DNA of 64,000 nucleotides from Metopolophium dirhodum. Its lineage: Eukaryota; Arthropoda; Insecta; Hemiptera; Aphididae. Below the pieces are notes generated by a model. That model did not search any database. It saw only the letters and a program-made list of their open reading frames with translations, and was not told the origin of the DNA. Made by a program: the position numbers and the translations under genes. Shown here piece after piece: positions 38,431 to 50,225 of the stretch; the first letter of the stretch is position 1; every line of letters starts with the position of its first letter. Location of the stretch: contig NC_083560.1 of the NCBI RefSeq assembly GCF_019925205.1, positions 53,118,270-53,182,269 on the forward strand, written 5' to 3'.

Positions 38431-38796
38431 TTGTTTATTTATTTTCTATATTTTTTATATTTTTCAATAATTGACGAAATCAAAGAAAAAATTAATTCTA
38501 TTCCTGGGCCAAAAGGTGCAACACATACTACAAAATTAAATGAGCTTTCCAATAAAAATAAAGGTCTAGAAATTCTACGAAAAATAAATGCAGTACTATC
38601 AGGCGAAAACGTTCAGCTCGAAGATGTTTATCAAGACCCGAAAATAATAAGTTGCTTCAAATATGCCCCAACAACTTCGGTTGACGTCGAACGTTCGTTT
38701 TCAGTATTTAAAAATATGTTAACTGATAAACGTCATAGCTTCACTGAAGAAAAACTTGAAATGCATATGATCATTCATTTTAATAGTAAATAAAAT
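38431..38796 (+). pseudogene. hAT transposase C-terminal fragment (dimerisation domain)
   Basis: About 120 codons. From INSIPGPKG onward it follows the C-terminal part of hAT transposases, with the hATC core TSVDVERSFSVFKNMLTDKR and an ending MHMIIHFNSK. The first residues of the frame are intron-like and hydrophobic, so the natural start was upstream in the deleted region. Confidence 0.7.
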
Positions 38797-39999
38797 TAAA
38801 AAAATTTAAAGAGAAATTTATATAAGTATTTAATATTTTAGTATTTAAGTAATTAATTGTTATAAGAAGTTTAATTTATAAAATTTTAAATGAATAAAAA
38901 AAATGAATTTCATGATTTTTACTGCATATTTTTGCATATTTTCATGATTTTTACTGCATATTTTTTGCATATTTTCATGATTTTTACTGCATATTATATG
39001 GCATATTTTGATACTTTTTAGTGCATAAAAATCCGCGCTCTAATTATTACCATATATGACTAATTATATAATAGCATTAGAACAAACAACTATATTTACC
39101 TAGATGGGGGATTTTGAACTGTAGAAGCGTAAATGGCATTACGTGCTTCATTCAGTGCAACTGCAAGTTGCCAAATGTCAAGGGGTTGTCCCGGAAATCT
39201 TCGACGTCTCATATTTTTCACTCGTTCTTGAGCCTGAAAAAATGTGTAGTTGGGAGCTGCTTCTGGATGGCTAATAAAACCAAAAAAATCAGTTAATAAT
39301 TGACTTAAAGTATATTATTTTGCATTGTTCATTATTTATAGCCTATAGGGATAACTAATACCAACAAGTAACAAATAATAATTTAGAATACACAGATAAG
39401 TTTGAATTCGACTCACATGATAATTTCATTATTGTACAAAGTTCTCATAAATGAGGTTGTAACTGCTGGATCAATTCCCCTTTCACCAATGGTTTCTCTC
39501 AAAAATGGCACATTCAGGTCAATCACTCAGGGCTGGTGATCGTGATACTAGATGAATTCTATTGTCATTCAAATTTGTACTAACAGTTGCAGTGGAAGGG
39601 CAGTACTGGTTCCGTTTCTTCTGTCGTTCACATACTAAATACCTATAAAATATAAACACATAATATTATCATTACTCAAATAGGTAGGTAGTTATTTTGG
39701 ATAAACTATTATACATACACGCGGTGTCCTCGGACTTGTCGTTTGTAATACTTGAATCCCAAGTTGTCAACATATATCTTTGATCTATTATGAACTCCAG
39801 GAATCAAAGTATATGTTTCCGACACTCCGACAATTTCTTCTTCTTCCTCTCCTTCTTCCAATTCATCAACTTCTTCGACTACTTCTTCTTCATGCACTAT
39901 ATGATCATCTTCATATACAACTGGCAGGAAGTAGTCGTGGTCAACCAAATGATCTGGGAGAGCAATTATTTCCTCGTTGTTTATCATTATTAATATAAA

Positions 40000-40683
40000 A
40001 CTAGAATGAGTACCTACACAAAAAATACAAAAAAATGAGTAGTTTTATTTATAGTAATTAGTTATTGCAAAGATAATGGATGAATCGTTAAAAGTAGGTA
40101 GGAAAAATAAAACAAAAACAATCAAACACAAAAACAAAATGTACTGAACAAGTAACAACCAAACACACTAACAAAGTTATGGTCAACATTTTATATTTAA
40201 GTGGTATGATCTATGGTCAAACTTTTAGAACGACGTGCGACAATAAAATGCGTAAACAGCAAACAATGGCAAAGAGGGCAAAGTTCACAAAAATGAGAAA
40301 ATCTCAAGAGAGATGTGCTAAGTCCAAAGGCTGTAGAGCGATTCATCGTTACTCGTTCATCGTTGCCCGTTGATCGTTCGTAGTTCGTAGCTTGTACATC
40401 GTGAATCGTGATGGTGAGAGTTGACTAGGTGGTGGGAAACTGAAAAAAACGTCTCGCAAAAACCGTTACAAAACGCAACAATAAAATGTAAAAACGCGGG
40501 AATTATTAAATACATAATTGAATATTATGTATTTCAAGACGGCGCATTTAGGAATACTAAATTCTGAATTGAAAATTTGAACTCATTTGGCGGTAGGCTA
40601 AATTGGGTTATATTTTTCTCTTTTTTTTTCCTCCATGAAATTTCGGGACAAGTACCCCAATCTCAGTCAAAATACTTTTATAA
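40000..40683. other. Upstream flank of MULE gene, no gene seen
   Basis: No coding sequence is recognised. Between 40335 and 40410 a loose repeat of TCATCGTT/TCGTAGTTCG words occurs. This could contain the former MULE promoter. Confidence 0.3.
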
Positions 40684-40691
40684 TATCTAAC

Positions 40692-42582
40692 CAAGGTGTA
40701 TTGATAAGGTTTCGTCACTTGTTTGAAAACTTAATTGAACATTTTACTACAGATAGTCGTCACCACCGGGAGCGCTGTATGTCCCAAAGAGGCCGATAAA
40801 CGAACAGTTTTGTACACCAAAGCTATAGCAAATTGAAAATATATTATGATTTAAGGAATAAAATTCAAAATTTTTTATTACAATATAATGACTTGTATGT
40901 TCTAAATTATTTGTATGCATGTATTTAAATACTTTCTTTTTATCAAATACAATTATTAATATTTTTAAATGTTGTCATTTTTAAATTTCCTATTAAAAAA
41001 AAATATATGAAAAATGTGAGAGTTAATTCACTAAATTATCAAACATGATGCTTTCAAAGTGTTACAATTAACAAATAATAATTAATAATTATTAATTAAT
41101 ATATTGATTTTAAATACAATTCATAATATTATGTTGATATTGAGGTTAATACTAGTATTCATATTACCTATGTGTTACCAAAATACATATATTTTGAATA
41201 CCTTTTCATAAGCATTTATTACTCAGTTAGGTTAGGTTATGTTAGTTTAGATTATCACCATTTATTTTATAATATATTCATAGTATTTATAGTATATTAC
41301 AAAATCAATGCTATTTCCTATATATTATTATATATTATTAACCGAGATCCTGGGGATAGAAATATATCTATATGCTAAATGGTTGATAGATTTATATGGT
41401 CATCCTAGTTTTTATTTTCTTTATACTTTAAGCGTTTATGGAAAAAGTTTAAATACTTAAATTGTAATACTAGTATAAATATTTTTTAAAAGTATATTAA
41501 AACATTAATTTACTATACATTTTAATAATTAATCTGTGTGAAATAGTACATGTAATTTTAGTATATACCTAATTTAGAAAAAACAATTAATAATTTTGAT
41601 TAAGAGGGCCTTGACAGTTTTACATTAAATTTAAGGAGCCTCATGACAAAAAAAATTGAGAAGCACTATACTAGATTATACTGTAGAATATCTAAATATA
41701 TATAACTAGCTGTCCCAGTAAAAGATCATGTTTGTAATGTTGCATTTCAATTTAAAAACTTCATATACATTTTTCACTGTTTATTTTTCTAACATAAAAT
41801 GTAGTTATTGAAGAAATATATAAACAACATTTTTGACAAAGGTTGCCTTGGTTGCTCAATGCACAGTCAAATATTAACCAAATATATTATAACGCATTAT
41901 GTCAAAACAAGAATGATATTCACTTGCAAAAGAAAAAATGAGCAAGTTGCTAAGAATAAGAAAACACCAAAAAAAACTATACATTTTTCAAAATTAGTTT
42001 GAATTTTATAAGATAACTATTATTGAATAATATTATAATATAAATAAAATACCTAATCATATAATAAAATATGCAAAATATTTTAAACATGTTTTTAGAG
42101 TTTTTTATGAGCACTAGAAAATAATACTCCACTCTACCAGACTATTATTAAAATTAGGAGCAAAATCATAATAGTTTTAATTTAATTTAAAGATTCTAAG
42201 AAGGATGCAAATATCCAAAGATTAAGTGACTAAATTATATGTCATCATATTTTATAATTGATGTCTACTCAGTAAAAAATATTGCAAATGATTAAAATGC
42301 AAATGTAATGTATAATTACAGGCTCCAATTTACTATGCCAACTCAATTGAAAAAAAACCTTATTATGATTCAATGTTTTTGTAAATACTAACTTCAATTT
42401 AAAAAAAAAAATAGCATTTTAATTCTTAAGTTTTAATACATTTTGCATTTAACAATATGAATACACAGGCCTTCATAGGACAGGAAACGCGCTCTGGTGA
42501 CTATAGAACTGTGGTAATATTTTCAATCAAGAGTGGATATGTATAAGGGTCCAAAGTGACAACACCTTATCAATACACCTTG
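40692..42582 (+). mobile_element. TIR element with 8-bp duplication, probably P-superfamily, internally decayed
   Basis: Terminal repeats CAAGGTGTATTGATAAGGT are identical at 40692 and, inverted, at 42582, followed on both sides by a GTCACTT block. A perfect 8-bp duplication TATCTAAC flanks the element (40684-40691, 42583-42590). P elements and hATs both make 8-bp duplications. Near the right side, 41808-42002 encodes a tail with TKYIITHYVKTRMIFTCKRK, which resembles the C-terminal end of THAP9/P transposases, so I favour a P-type element that lost most of its gene. A hAT Charlie-like end (complement of AAAAAAATTGAGAAGCACTA) near 41650 suggests a further nested relic. Confidence 0.7.
41808..42002 (+). 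pseudogene. Possible P-type transposase C-terminal tail
   Basis: 64 codons ending HFSKLV with a basic character and a ITHYVKTRMIF motif that recalls the last segment of THAP9-like transposases. The assignment is tentative; its orientation toward the right end of the surrounding TIR element fits. Confidence 0.4.
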
Positions 42583-42864
42583 TATCTAACGATGGAAATA
42601 TTGAATAAGGATAATATTATATTATGTTGTCATTAAAAATAATTGCAATAGAAATTTATATTTTTTATATTTTTTTAAATAAAAGCATTGCAAACTAAAG
42701 TAAAAGAAAAACATTACTGGTTGTAAAATAATATTGTTTTTGTTAATTTCTGTCTTTGACTGACCGTATTTAAAATGTCACTAGACTACTGTTTACCATA
42801 CTATTGCAACCTAACACTTAAAAATCTTTTTAGAAGATGTGATGATTAAAAATATTAGTATTGA

Positions 42865-45769
42865 TTAAAATTTATGAGGTCTGTCTAATAAACCTACATT
42901 TTCACAATTTAAACTATTAAAAATACTTAAATCTAACGCAAATTTATTAATGACATAAAAAATTATTTTTTTTGTAAACTGGGTACATAAATCTGAGTCA
43001 AGTTATTAGTTAAATATAAATAGTATTTCTCTGCCTCTATAATTACTTTATATGAACTCTCGGAAGATGAAAATAAGCAACCAAGATTTTTTTATGAAGT
43101 TAATTTAGTATTCAACTGAGGTACAGGATAATTATGATCAATGGAAGTTTGACTTAAAAGTAGAGATTGGATGCAACTAACACAATCAATATGTTTTTAA
43201 ATTTTATGAACTACATACCCTGTTATATAATAGAGAATATTTTGTTTAGCCTCACGTATGGATGAATTAGTACAATTAAGTAGGATACTTATATTCAAAG
43301 TTTCCTCGTCAATTTCATCAACAGTTTCAAAATTTAACTCACCGGTATTATCTTTCTTTTTATTCCATTTAAACTCAAGAAGTGCTCCAAAAACATAATC
43401 ATCAAAACTGTTGCAGTTACCATTTGTTTTACATTTTATTGCATTTTTTAACAGTATTTGTTTGAGAGCAACTTTAAATTGTAGTACATTGGGATTATTA
43501 TTTGCCCCAAATCTTTTTCTGAATCGAGCAAATAAAATTTCAATATGATCCTGTAAGAACTTATAAGTTAATATATATTTAATAAGCAGATTTTGATTAA
43601 ATACTAACTTAGCTATTGAAAATAATGACTTAACAACTACTGCAAACCCAATTACAAATGATTTTTTAGCAGTTTGGTATATAAAACTGATTGTTTTATT
43701 TTTATTTTGTACTCTTAATGTAAATAGATAATTGACTAATGGTATAATAACAGACTCTAAATTTAAAATGTTTGAAGAGTAAATGGAGGATTTAACTCCT
43801 TTACCAAAGGGATTTATGGAATTTAAAAAATCAAAAATATGGTCAATAGTATGACAAAAATTAACTGATGCTTCTACATTTTGAAACCCTAGCATTCAAA
43901 TATTTTTTAAATAAAGTAATGCGTCTGCTGTAGAACTACTTAAAATTTGTGCCGCCAACTTAACCTTCATTTTATTCTGATGCCACAGAATATGATTCTG
44001 GATTAATTTATTGGCTAACTTTAATGTACGGTTTGTTTGAACTTCATATAATTTTTCAAAATAATTCCAATTAATAGCTTTTTTGGCAGATAATAATACT
44101 CTAGCATTTCCTGGAGTGTTTCTGGCTAGTTAGTTTAGCATGTGACAGGCATCTGGCATAAAAAAAACCTTTTCCCCAGAAACAGGATGTTCTATTCAAC
44201 ATTTAATATTATCATAAGCATCTATATTTTCAAACTCGCAGCCTAACATTTACATTGTTGAAAAATTAACAAATGCCCCATCACATGTTATGCCCCTAAC
44301 TCTAAGACCTGCATCATGTGTGACTGTTAAAGCTGTTTTTATAAGCTCTGCTTGAGTAGAACTATTTATTTTATTTTGAAAAAAAAATAACCTACAGGAC
44401 ATTTCCATTTCCCATTCAAGCTGACTAACATGAAAACTAGGACCTTAGTTGCTAGCGTATTATTTCCCTCTAAATCTAATTCATTACCATAATCAGAGAA
44501 ACCAACAAATTTATTAAGTTGTTTGTCCCATACAATTTGTTTCTTTATGGCCATTGCATCAAACACTAAATTGCAATCTTTATCATTTGTTGTTAAAATT
44601 TTAAGGCATGACAAAACTTCACTTAAAAATCCAGGGTTTCCATTGATTGAGCTGGTTCAATTTCTTATAGCTGATATATGATGCAACCTTAGGATGGATC
44701 TAGAAAATACCAAAATAATTATGAACTAATAATATGTAATATTTTACTATAATAAGCTTTAAGCAGTGTAAATTAAGCAGTGGGTTACCAACTAACTGGC
44801 AAAATGCATATGCCTTAGGTGAATAATAATGAAGGGTAAGCGAAATTCTTTTACGTTAGTGCTATAGCGCCGACCTTTGATTCTAAGTTTTTAAGCTGGT
44901 TCTTAAATAGGGTTGTTGACATTCCATCAAACTTATATAATAAAATAACTTCATATTCTGAATTTAGCATACCTTGATTTGTTAAATGTTTTAATAAGTC
45001 TTTTAAGTTATTAATAACTTTATTTTGTCTCCTGACTTTTTGCTGCAATAAATTAATTTTCTTATTTAACTTGGTAGGAGTTGACTTAGCAATATATTAT
45101 TGTGAAGATGCTGTGTATACTATTCTATCTTTACATTTATATTTATATGGTGTCCTTAATAACACTTCAGTTTGTTCAAAAGCATCATTGACAATTTCTC
45201 CAAGAACTAAATCTTCACTTGTTAGACCTTTAAGTTAATAAGAATATTATTAACATTATAATTAATTTATATCAACAGCTAGGAACTATAGTAAAAAGTA
45301 CAAATGCTTAAATTTTAGTTAGTATATGGGTACTAAATTACTCACATGTTTCATCACTTATACTACTTAATTTTGTAGCAGGATTATCTGTTTTTTTTTT
45401 TTTTAGCGGTGGTACATCACAAAATAGTTTTGTAGGAATTAATGTTATATGAATAGACGATTGAAAAATTGATGAAACAACATCACTTTTTAGAGTCAGT
45501 TTGTAGCTTCCACCAGGATTTTCATAAAAATCTGTAGTCTTTTATTTGGTATAAAACCTTTACGGCCAACTGCCTTAACCCACAATTCAAATCTGTGTAG
45601 ATCATTCATTGGAAATCTATAGAAAATAATAATACATACAATTATAACAGGCGACTTAAACTAAAGAACAAAGTAACAAATTTTATACAAATACTTACCT
45701 GAAAAATTGTAAACCAGATCCCGCTCGAGCACGATTTGTGCAGCCATGTGCAGAACAGGTAGCTGGCAT
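42865..45769 (-). pseudogene. P-element (THAP9-like) transposase pseudogene
   Basis: Exon 1 (45699-45769) starts MPATCSAHGCTNRARAGSG and ends FFR at a GTAAGT donor: the N-terminal half of a THAP zinc-binding domain. Exon 2 starts at 45616 (FPMNDLHRFELWVKAVGRKG) but loses the C-x2-H ligand region through a deletion and shift before TDFYENPGG. Downstream follow a basic coiled segment (44851-45048), LTLHYYSPKAYAF in a shifted frame, the RNase-H-like core (LVFDAMAIKKQIVWD, NGKWKCPVGY, RGITCDGAF, PDACHML), the long C-terminal region (HTIDHIFDFLNSINPFGKG, DHIEILFARFRKRFG, YYITGYVV) and a tail (LLDRPHKF) to 42865. Several stops and frameshifts break it (for example a TAA near 45098, a stop after HML near 44134, a TAA after NTKLTS near 43090). 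Intact relatives cut and paste DNA using GTP; this copy cannot encode a working enzyme. I could not match terminal repeats to it. Confidence 0.85.
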
Positions 45770-45897
45770 TATTGAATAGGTATTTAACTTTATTTGAATT
45801 AGGTAGGTATTGAAGAAATTACAGAAGAAAACGAACAATCAACAAAGCTTCAAACAATTACAAATAAAAAAACTTTATTCTGTGCGAAAAGTATCAT

Positions 45898-46345
45898 GTT
45901 ATCATACCGTATAGATAAGACAATTTTGTAAACATTGACCCACACGCATATAGTGGTTGACTTCAACATCGATTATCCTGATGTAGAGAAGTTAGCTATC
46001 TAGTATTTTATATCTTTGGGGTTAAGACATAAATTTAATTTTGAACATTCGTTTTTAACGCCAAAAAACACAGGATTACGATTCTGTTTGTTTATTATTC
46101 AGTAAAAAAAATACTTATTGTACCTACTACCTATGTAATAAACATTATTTAACTCATGTAAAAAGTTGTAAAAATAAATTTGGGCGCTAATAAAATGTAC
46201 CGTCTACATATATGGTTTTTATGACACATAAAGTAGTTATATATTTATTATTGTCATTCACTAGAAGAAATGTTTCATTAGGTACCTATCAAATATTTTT
46301 ATTTTTAATGAATTGAATGAGCTGTGTACGTCTTAAATATTAATT
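45898..46345 (+). repeat. Dispersed repeat R2, copy 2
   Basis: 46015-46345 matches 26880-27210 directly, and 45898-46010 matches 27215-27305 inverted (TAAACATTGACC, CTAGTATTTTATATCT). It lies just upstream of the P-element pseudogene, so it might be that element's noncoding end, but this is not shown. Confidence 0.6.
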
Positions 46346-47397
46346 GGTTTTTTGCGTACCTATTATTGAACGGAGAGCAGCATAAATCCCTTTCCGAATA
46401 CAAATTATATCAGTCGTCGTTAATAAATTTGTTTTTTTCAAATTAATTAATTTGAATTATGGATGTTGATAAAGTTCTTCTTGGGCTTTTCGTTTTACAG
46501 AGTTTCTTCTTACTTGTCCCATCATTTTTCTTTCATCTTCTATTTCATGATTAATGTTTAAATTACAATCAATAATTGTGTTCCCACTCATATATTTTTT
46601 TCACGTAAGATGTACACGTTTTGTTTACAGGGCACCATCGTTTTACACCACCATTCAACATTTTACGAAATCTCATCTTATGTAGGTAACCATTAACTGT
46701 TTTACATTATAGTAACTTCAAATCAATAATTTTTTTCCTTTCAGCTAGACTGGTCAATGGTCATATTTAATTGGATAAATACCAGTATATATTATGTGAA
46801 TGAGGTTGACGAAAGATATCATATTTGTATGCAATAATGCGAAAGAATACATTTGGGATAGCTTAAAGATTTGTATATGAACATCATAACAACATATAGG
46901 CCGAACACCTAACTTATCTATGACACATTCCATAGTTTATTTTGTAGATTAAGGGTGATCTACCGTAGGATACTGTTCGGCTATGAATCCTGAATTGTAC
47001 GCATTTCCAAATATTTTTAACTATAAAGATAAATTTAAACTATTTAAAATTATATAGCCTATATTTTAGATATTCTGGTTACAGTATGAATAATATTTTT
47101 AAATATTAATTAACAATAAATTAACTAAAATTGTTATTCTTCATTTAAATATCTATTATTTTATTCGGAACTTAAAATATCTATAAAAAAAAACCGTGTC
47201 TATATATTTTTTAGGTTATTTTGTTATGAAATGAACTTTTTAGAGAACCCTTTGTATTAAATTACCAAACTTTTTGACAGAGCAAAAAAATTTTGATCGA
47301 CAATAATTGAAACAAAACTAAAAAAAGTCAAAAATGTCTCGTGCTATTTCTATACGTATATAGTTATATATTAAAAATTGTATCATGTATAGGAAAT
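46346..47397. other. AT-rich DNA, no gene seen
   Basis: No coding region is recognised. A diverged R1-like patch may lie near 47000-47330 (AAAATTGTTATTCTTCATTT and ATATCTATAAAAAA phrases). Confidence 0.3.
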
Positions 47398-47405
47398 ACT
47401 AATGT

Positions 47406-47571
47406 CAGGGCCGGCTCAAGCGAAAATAGTGAACTAGGCAAAATCAAATTTTGCCGCCCCTAACAATACAATATTATCATTTATCAGTATTTTGAAAACG
47501 CTCTTACAAAGTGCTGCTTAAGTTCCGCCCTAGGCATGGGCCTATGTCACCTACCCCTTGAGCTGGGCCTG
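47406..47571. mobile_element. 166-bp hAT-like MITE
   Basis: Ends CAGGGCCGGCTCAAG and the complement of CTTGAGCTGGGCCTG are inverted repeats. Flanks ACTAATGT (47398-47405) and ACTAATGA (47572-47579) are an 8-bp duplication with one change. There is no coding capacity. Confidence 0.75.
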
Positions 47572-47786
47572 ACTAATGAAAGCATTTGATGAAAATGTTA
47601 TGTGTATATAAAGTTTATAAGACAAATTCAACTATTTTTCTATTTCGTTCACGTAGTTTTAGTTTTCTCTTACTTTTTAAACGAATTTTTAAAAACTATG
47701 TGTAATTCAACTATCAAATTGTAAAGAAGTTTGAACTGCATGTTGTATATCGTTTGAATGAAATGTGTAATTAACGTTATTGTATG

Positions 47787-47995
47787 TATATAATCGTATA
47801 GATAAGACACAAAAAGATCTCCAGAAGCCGTAAAATAAAATATAATGAACTATAGCTTACAAAAATAATTTATGAAATGTGACTCGATAATGATGTAATC
47901 AATGAATTATTAATTAACTAATTCAGATAAATCTAATATATTCTATATAATGAGATAAATAGTTCATAAATTATACTACAAAGTCTAAGTACAAT
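47787..47995 (+). repeat. Dispersed repeat R4, copy 1
   Basis: Matches 50015-50225 directly. Shared phrases include AATGTGACT, GATAATGA and ATAATGAGATAAATAGTTCA. No coding content. Confidence 0.6.
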
Positions 47996-48606
47996 ATACT
48001 TAGATAACCATAATAGTTATTACAATAATTGAGAATGAATTGATGAATATAAAAATAATGATGTACAACCAGCGATTGTTGGAGAAGTATTATATTTTAA
48101 AATCACGATTTAGATATTACGGTGAGTCACTTCCTAGTTTGATGGATATTTTTTAGAATTTTTAACATTGTATTCAATGTACCAAAATTATTCATTATAA
48201 TATGTAGATACCACCGAAAAGCTTATTAGTTATTTATCTTATTATATTACAGTAGTCAGTATGTCATAAATCATAAATGTGAGTGTGCTGTCTGCATAAG
48301 AAGCGCTTCAATGAGTAAGGGTCATTGCATGATCCCCTAAACCAGTTACACCCCCTCACACAGCCATCATTTCCACCGACTCTTGTCGGTACAAACGTTT
48401 ATCATAATTAATTATTTATAATATTTAAAATATATCGTATATAGTATAATATTATTATTTGGCATTAAAATATTTATAATGTATGTACCTGGTACCTACT
48501 ATACTCTTAGAATAAGACGACACTAGGCGGCCATGGTAAATACTCTGATCTTAATCCTGTAGGAGGTTACATTTTTCTCAGTGCATCCGAGTTGGGTGCC
48601 AAGTAC

Positions 48607-48715
48607 TACACTAGTTCGGTCCAGGAATATTTTAGGTCCCACACTAGTTTGGCCCTAAATTTTACAGGTATCTTACTTCACTAGTTGGGACTACAATTAT
48701 TTTAGGTAGGTATAC
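48607..48715 (+). repeat. Three degenerate CACTAGTT repeats
   Basis: The core CACTAGTT followed by GG and then an AATTTTAGGT-like tail occurs three times (near 48611, 48642 and 48680) with a spacing of about 31-38 bp. They sit in unusually GC-rich DNA just ahead of a serine-rich open frame. Confidence 0.5.
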
Positions 48716-48718
48716 TCT

Positions 48719-48973
48719 GTGGTCATTGCACCAAACCGAATCGACCACAGAGACCTCCTCCCCATAACTAGCTTGCACCATCATCATTCCTTCGGTAGGT
48801 CTCTCCCGTCCTCATCTTTGTCGTCGTCGAGCGTAGAATTGCCTACCCACCAAATATCAGGCGATGGCACATACTATGGCCTACCCAATGCAATAGTCGG
48901 CGTTAGTGGTGACATTGGCCATAGTGAAAACCAAAAATCGTTCTCGGACATCACCGAGTGTTCCTTCGGTTAG
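48719..48973 (+). other. Serine/histidine-rich open frame, unidentified
   Basis: 84 codons starting MVIAPNRIDHRDLL, with a LHHHHSFG stretch, an SSSLSSSSV run, and an ending SDITECSFG. GC content is far higher than the surroundings, so it may be a true exon or the flank of a retroelement. I recognise no family. About 100 bp on (49108-49190) two AATATTATC(A/G)CGGAC repeats occur. Confidence 0.25.
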
Positions 48974-49859
48974 CCCCTATCTTTAAGTCGCTAACACATA
49001 GGTAGTACGTCGTAATGTAATAACACAAATTAATAAAAACTAACACAAACTAACACAGTGTAATATTATATATATCAATGAATCATTATAGTAGACATAT
49101 TGTTAGGAATATTATCACGGACTCACGTGAGATAATAAACCAAAATCACTAGCAATATTATCGCGGACCCAGTTGGGCTATTAAAAAGGTACGATATGAT
49201 TAAGTGGACGCACTCTATAATATCATTAAGACTAACTAAAACTATAAAAGATATACTATTATATTCAATAATTTACTGACCGTTTATGGAAGTTTTACCA
49301 TACCATTGAATTCTAAATATTGTAAGATTTTAAAAAACATTACTGGCATATAATACGTATATATTGTATATGACAAGCAAAACCTAAATTATAATATATT
49401 TAAAACATAACTAGGTATACACTATACCTACCTATTTTATTAGTTAATAATATTTAAATTTTAAACTTATAGACGATACCCACTTTAGGTATTTAATATT
49501 ATAACTGCAGCCATGCAAGCATATTAGTTAGGGAACAATTATTAGACAACTTACTCTAAGACACTTATACATGACGTACAAATTGTTATTATTTTTAGAA
49601 ATTCTACATTAGTTATTGCGAATAATTGCGATTTGCGATTAAATAATAATTGAACTCAGGTAGGTACCGGGCTTGTTATGGATTACATGGAAATTAGAAT
49701 TTGGATTTTCGAATTCGTTTTTCTTGACAATTCTGTTGTACACATAATAATATTCTTATTTCTTAGTATTGATAAGCTTTTGTAGCTCTATGATTTTATA
49801 ATTATATGTTATTACTAATAAATAGTAATAACTAATTTTATAATTACATTATACCTACT

Positions 49860-50010
49860 ACTATAGATAAACTATTTCAGTTTCAGAATCGGTTCCTAAA
49901 AAAAAAAATTTAATGGTCCCGGTCCAGTTTCGGTCCCAAGATTTTCAAAAGGTTTTGGTCCAAAACATGTCAATTTCGGTACTGTTCAAGTCCCTGATAG
50001 TACCCCCACT
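49860..50010. repeat. Terminal fragment of a hAT-like element (CGGTCC-type repeats)
   Basis: The complement starts CAGGGACTTGAACAGTACCG near 49999 and carries several GGTCC/GGACC words (GGTCCCGGTCCAGTTTCGG at about 49916). It looks like one end of a hAT element; the other end was not found. Confidence 0.4.
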
Positions 50011-50014
50011 AAGT

Positions 50015-50225
50015 ATGTATATATTCGTACAGATAACACACGAAAAGATCACCAGCAGCTGTAAAATATAAATTATGTAATCTTATCTTACCTAACTCAC
50101 AAAAATAATTTGTGTAATGTGACTAGATAATGACGTTATCAATGATTTATTAATTAATCATTACAAATAATTATAATATATTCTGTATAATGAGATAAAT
50201 AGTTCATCTACACATATAAAATCCA
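50015..50225 (+). repeat. Dispersed repeat R4, copy 2
   Basis: Direct copy of 47787-47995, about 2.2 kb away, diverged by substitutions and small indels. Confidence 0.6.

Larger units (their letters stand above)
37739..39042 (+). mobile_element. hAT element keeping both ends of its transposase, nested in MULE intron
   Basis: Terminal repeats TAGAGCGCGGATTTCTATGC and the complement of GCATAAAAATCCGCGCTCTA bound 1304 bp. A perfect 8-bp duplication ATTATTAC flanks it (37731-37738, 39043-39050). GCATATTT words crowd both ends, with a tandem unit of about 36 bp at 38925-39005. A first frame (38233-38406, 57 codons) is an N-terminal BED/CGGBP1-like zinc finger (FTTDGKVVFCNPCGKS, ending DQHLKTV). 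A second (38431-38796) ends in a hAT dimerisation domain (APTTSVDVERSFSVFKNML). The catalytic core between them is deleted. Confidence 0.9.
35533..39987 (-). pseudogene. FLYWCH-MULE transposase gene, nine exons, disabled
   Basis: Minus-strand exons: 39719-39987, 39417-39642, 39100-39270, 36919-37112, 36629-36829, 36474-36560, 36121-36409, 35933-35997, 35533-35691. All junctions are GT-AG, and the phases agree except in the exons with indels. Exon 1 begins with an acidic stretch (EEVVEEVDELEEGEEEEE) and leads into a FLYWCH zinc finger (FKYYKRQ, YLVCERQ, CPST, then HDHQP). Exons 4-7 encode a Mutator-like transposase domain (GIDRTFKT, FPMVYALLGSMTEE, FITDYEKALMSA, RCCWFHFTQ). Breaks: a one-base frame shift and a TGA around the FLYWCH His pair in exon 2, a frameshift after FKT in exon 4 (a two-base deletion would account for it), and a TAG in place of the expected Trp in PNI(W)NFI at the end of exon 7. 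It could have been a MULE transposon or a domesticated gene; no terminal repeats were found. Intron 3 holds a hAT insertion. Confidence 0.8.

Noticed and set aside
39780..39998. Plus-strand leucine/phenylalanine-rich frames
   Set aside because: Antisense of the acidic exon 1 of the MULE gene.
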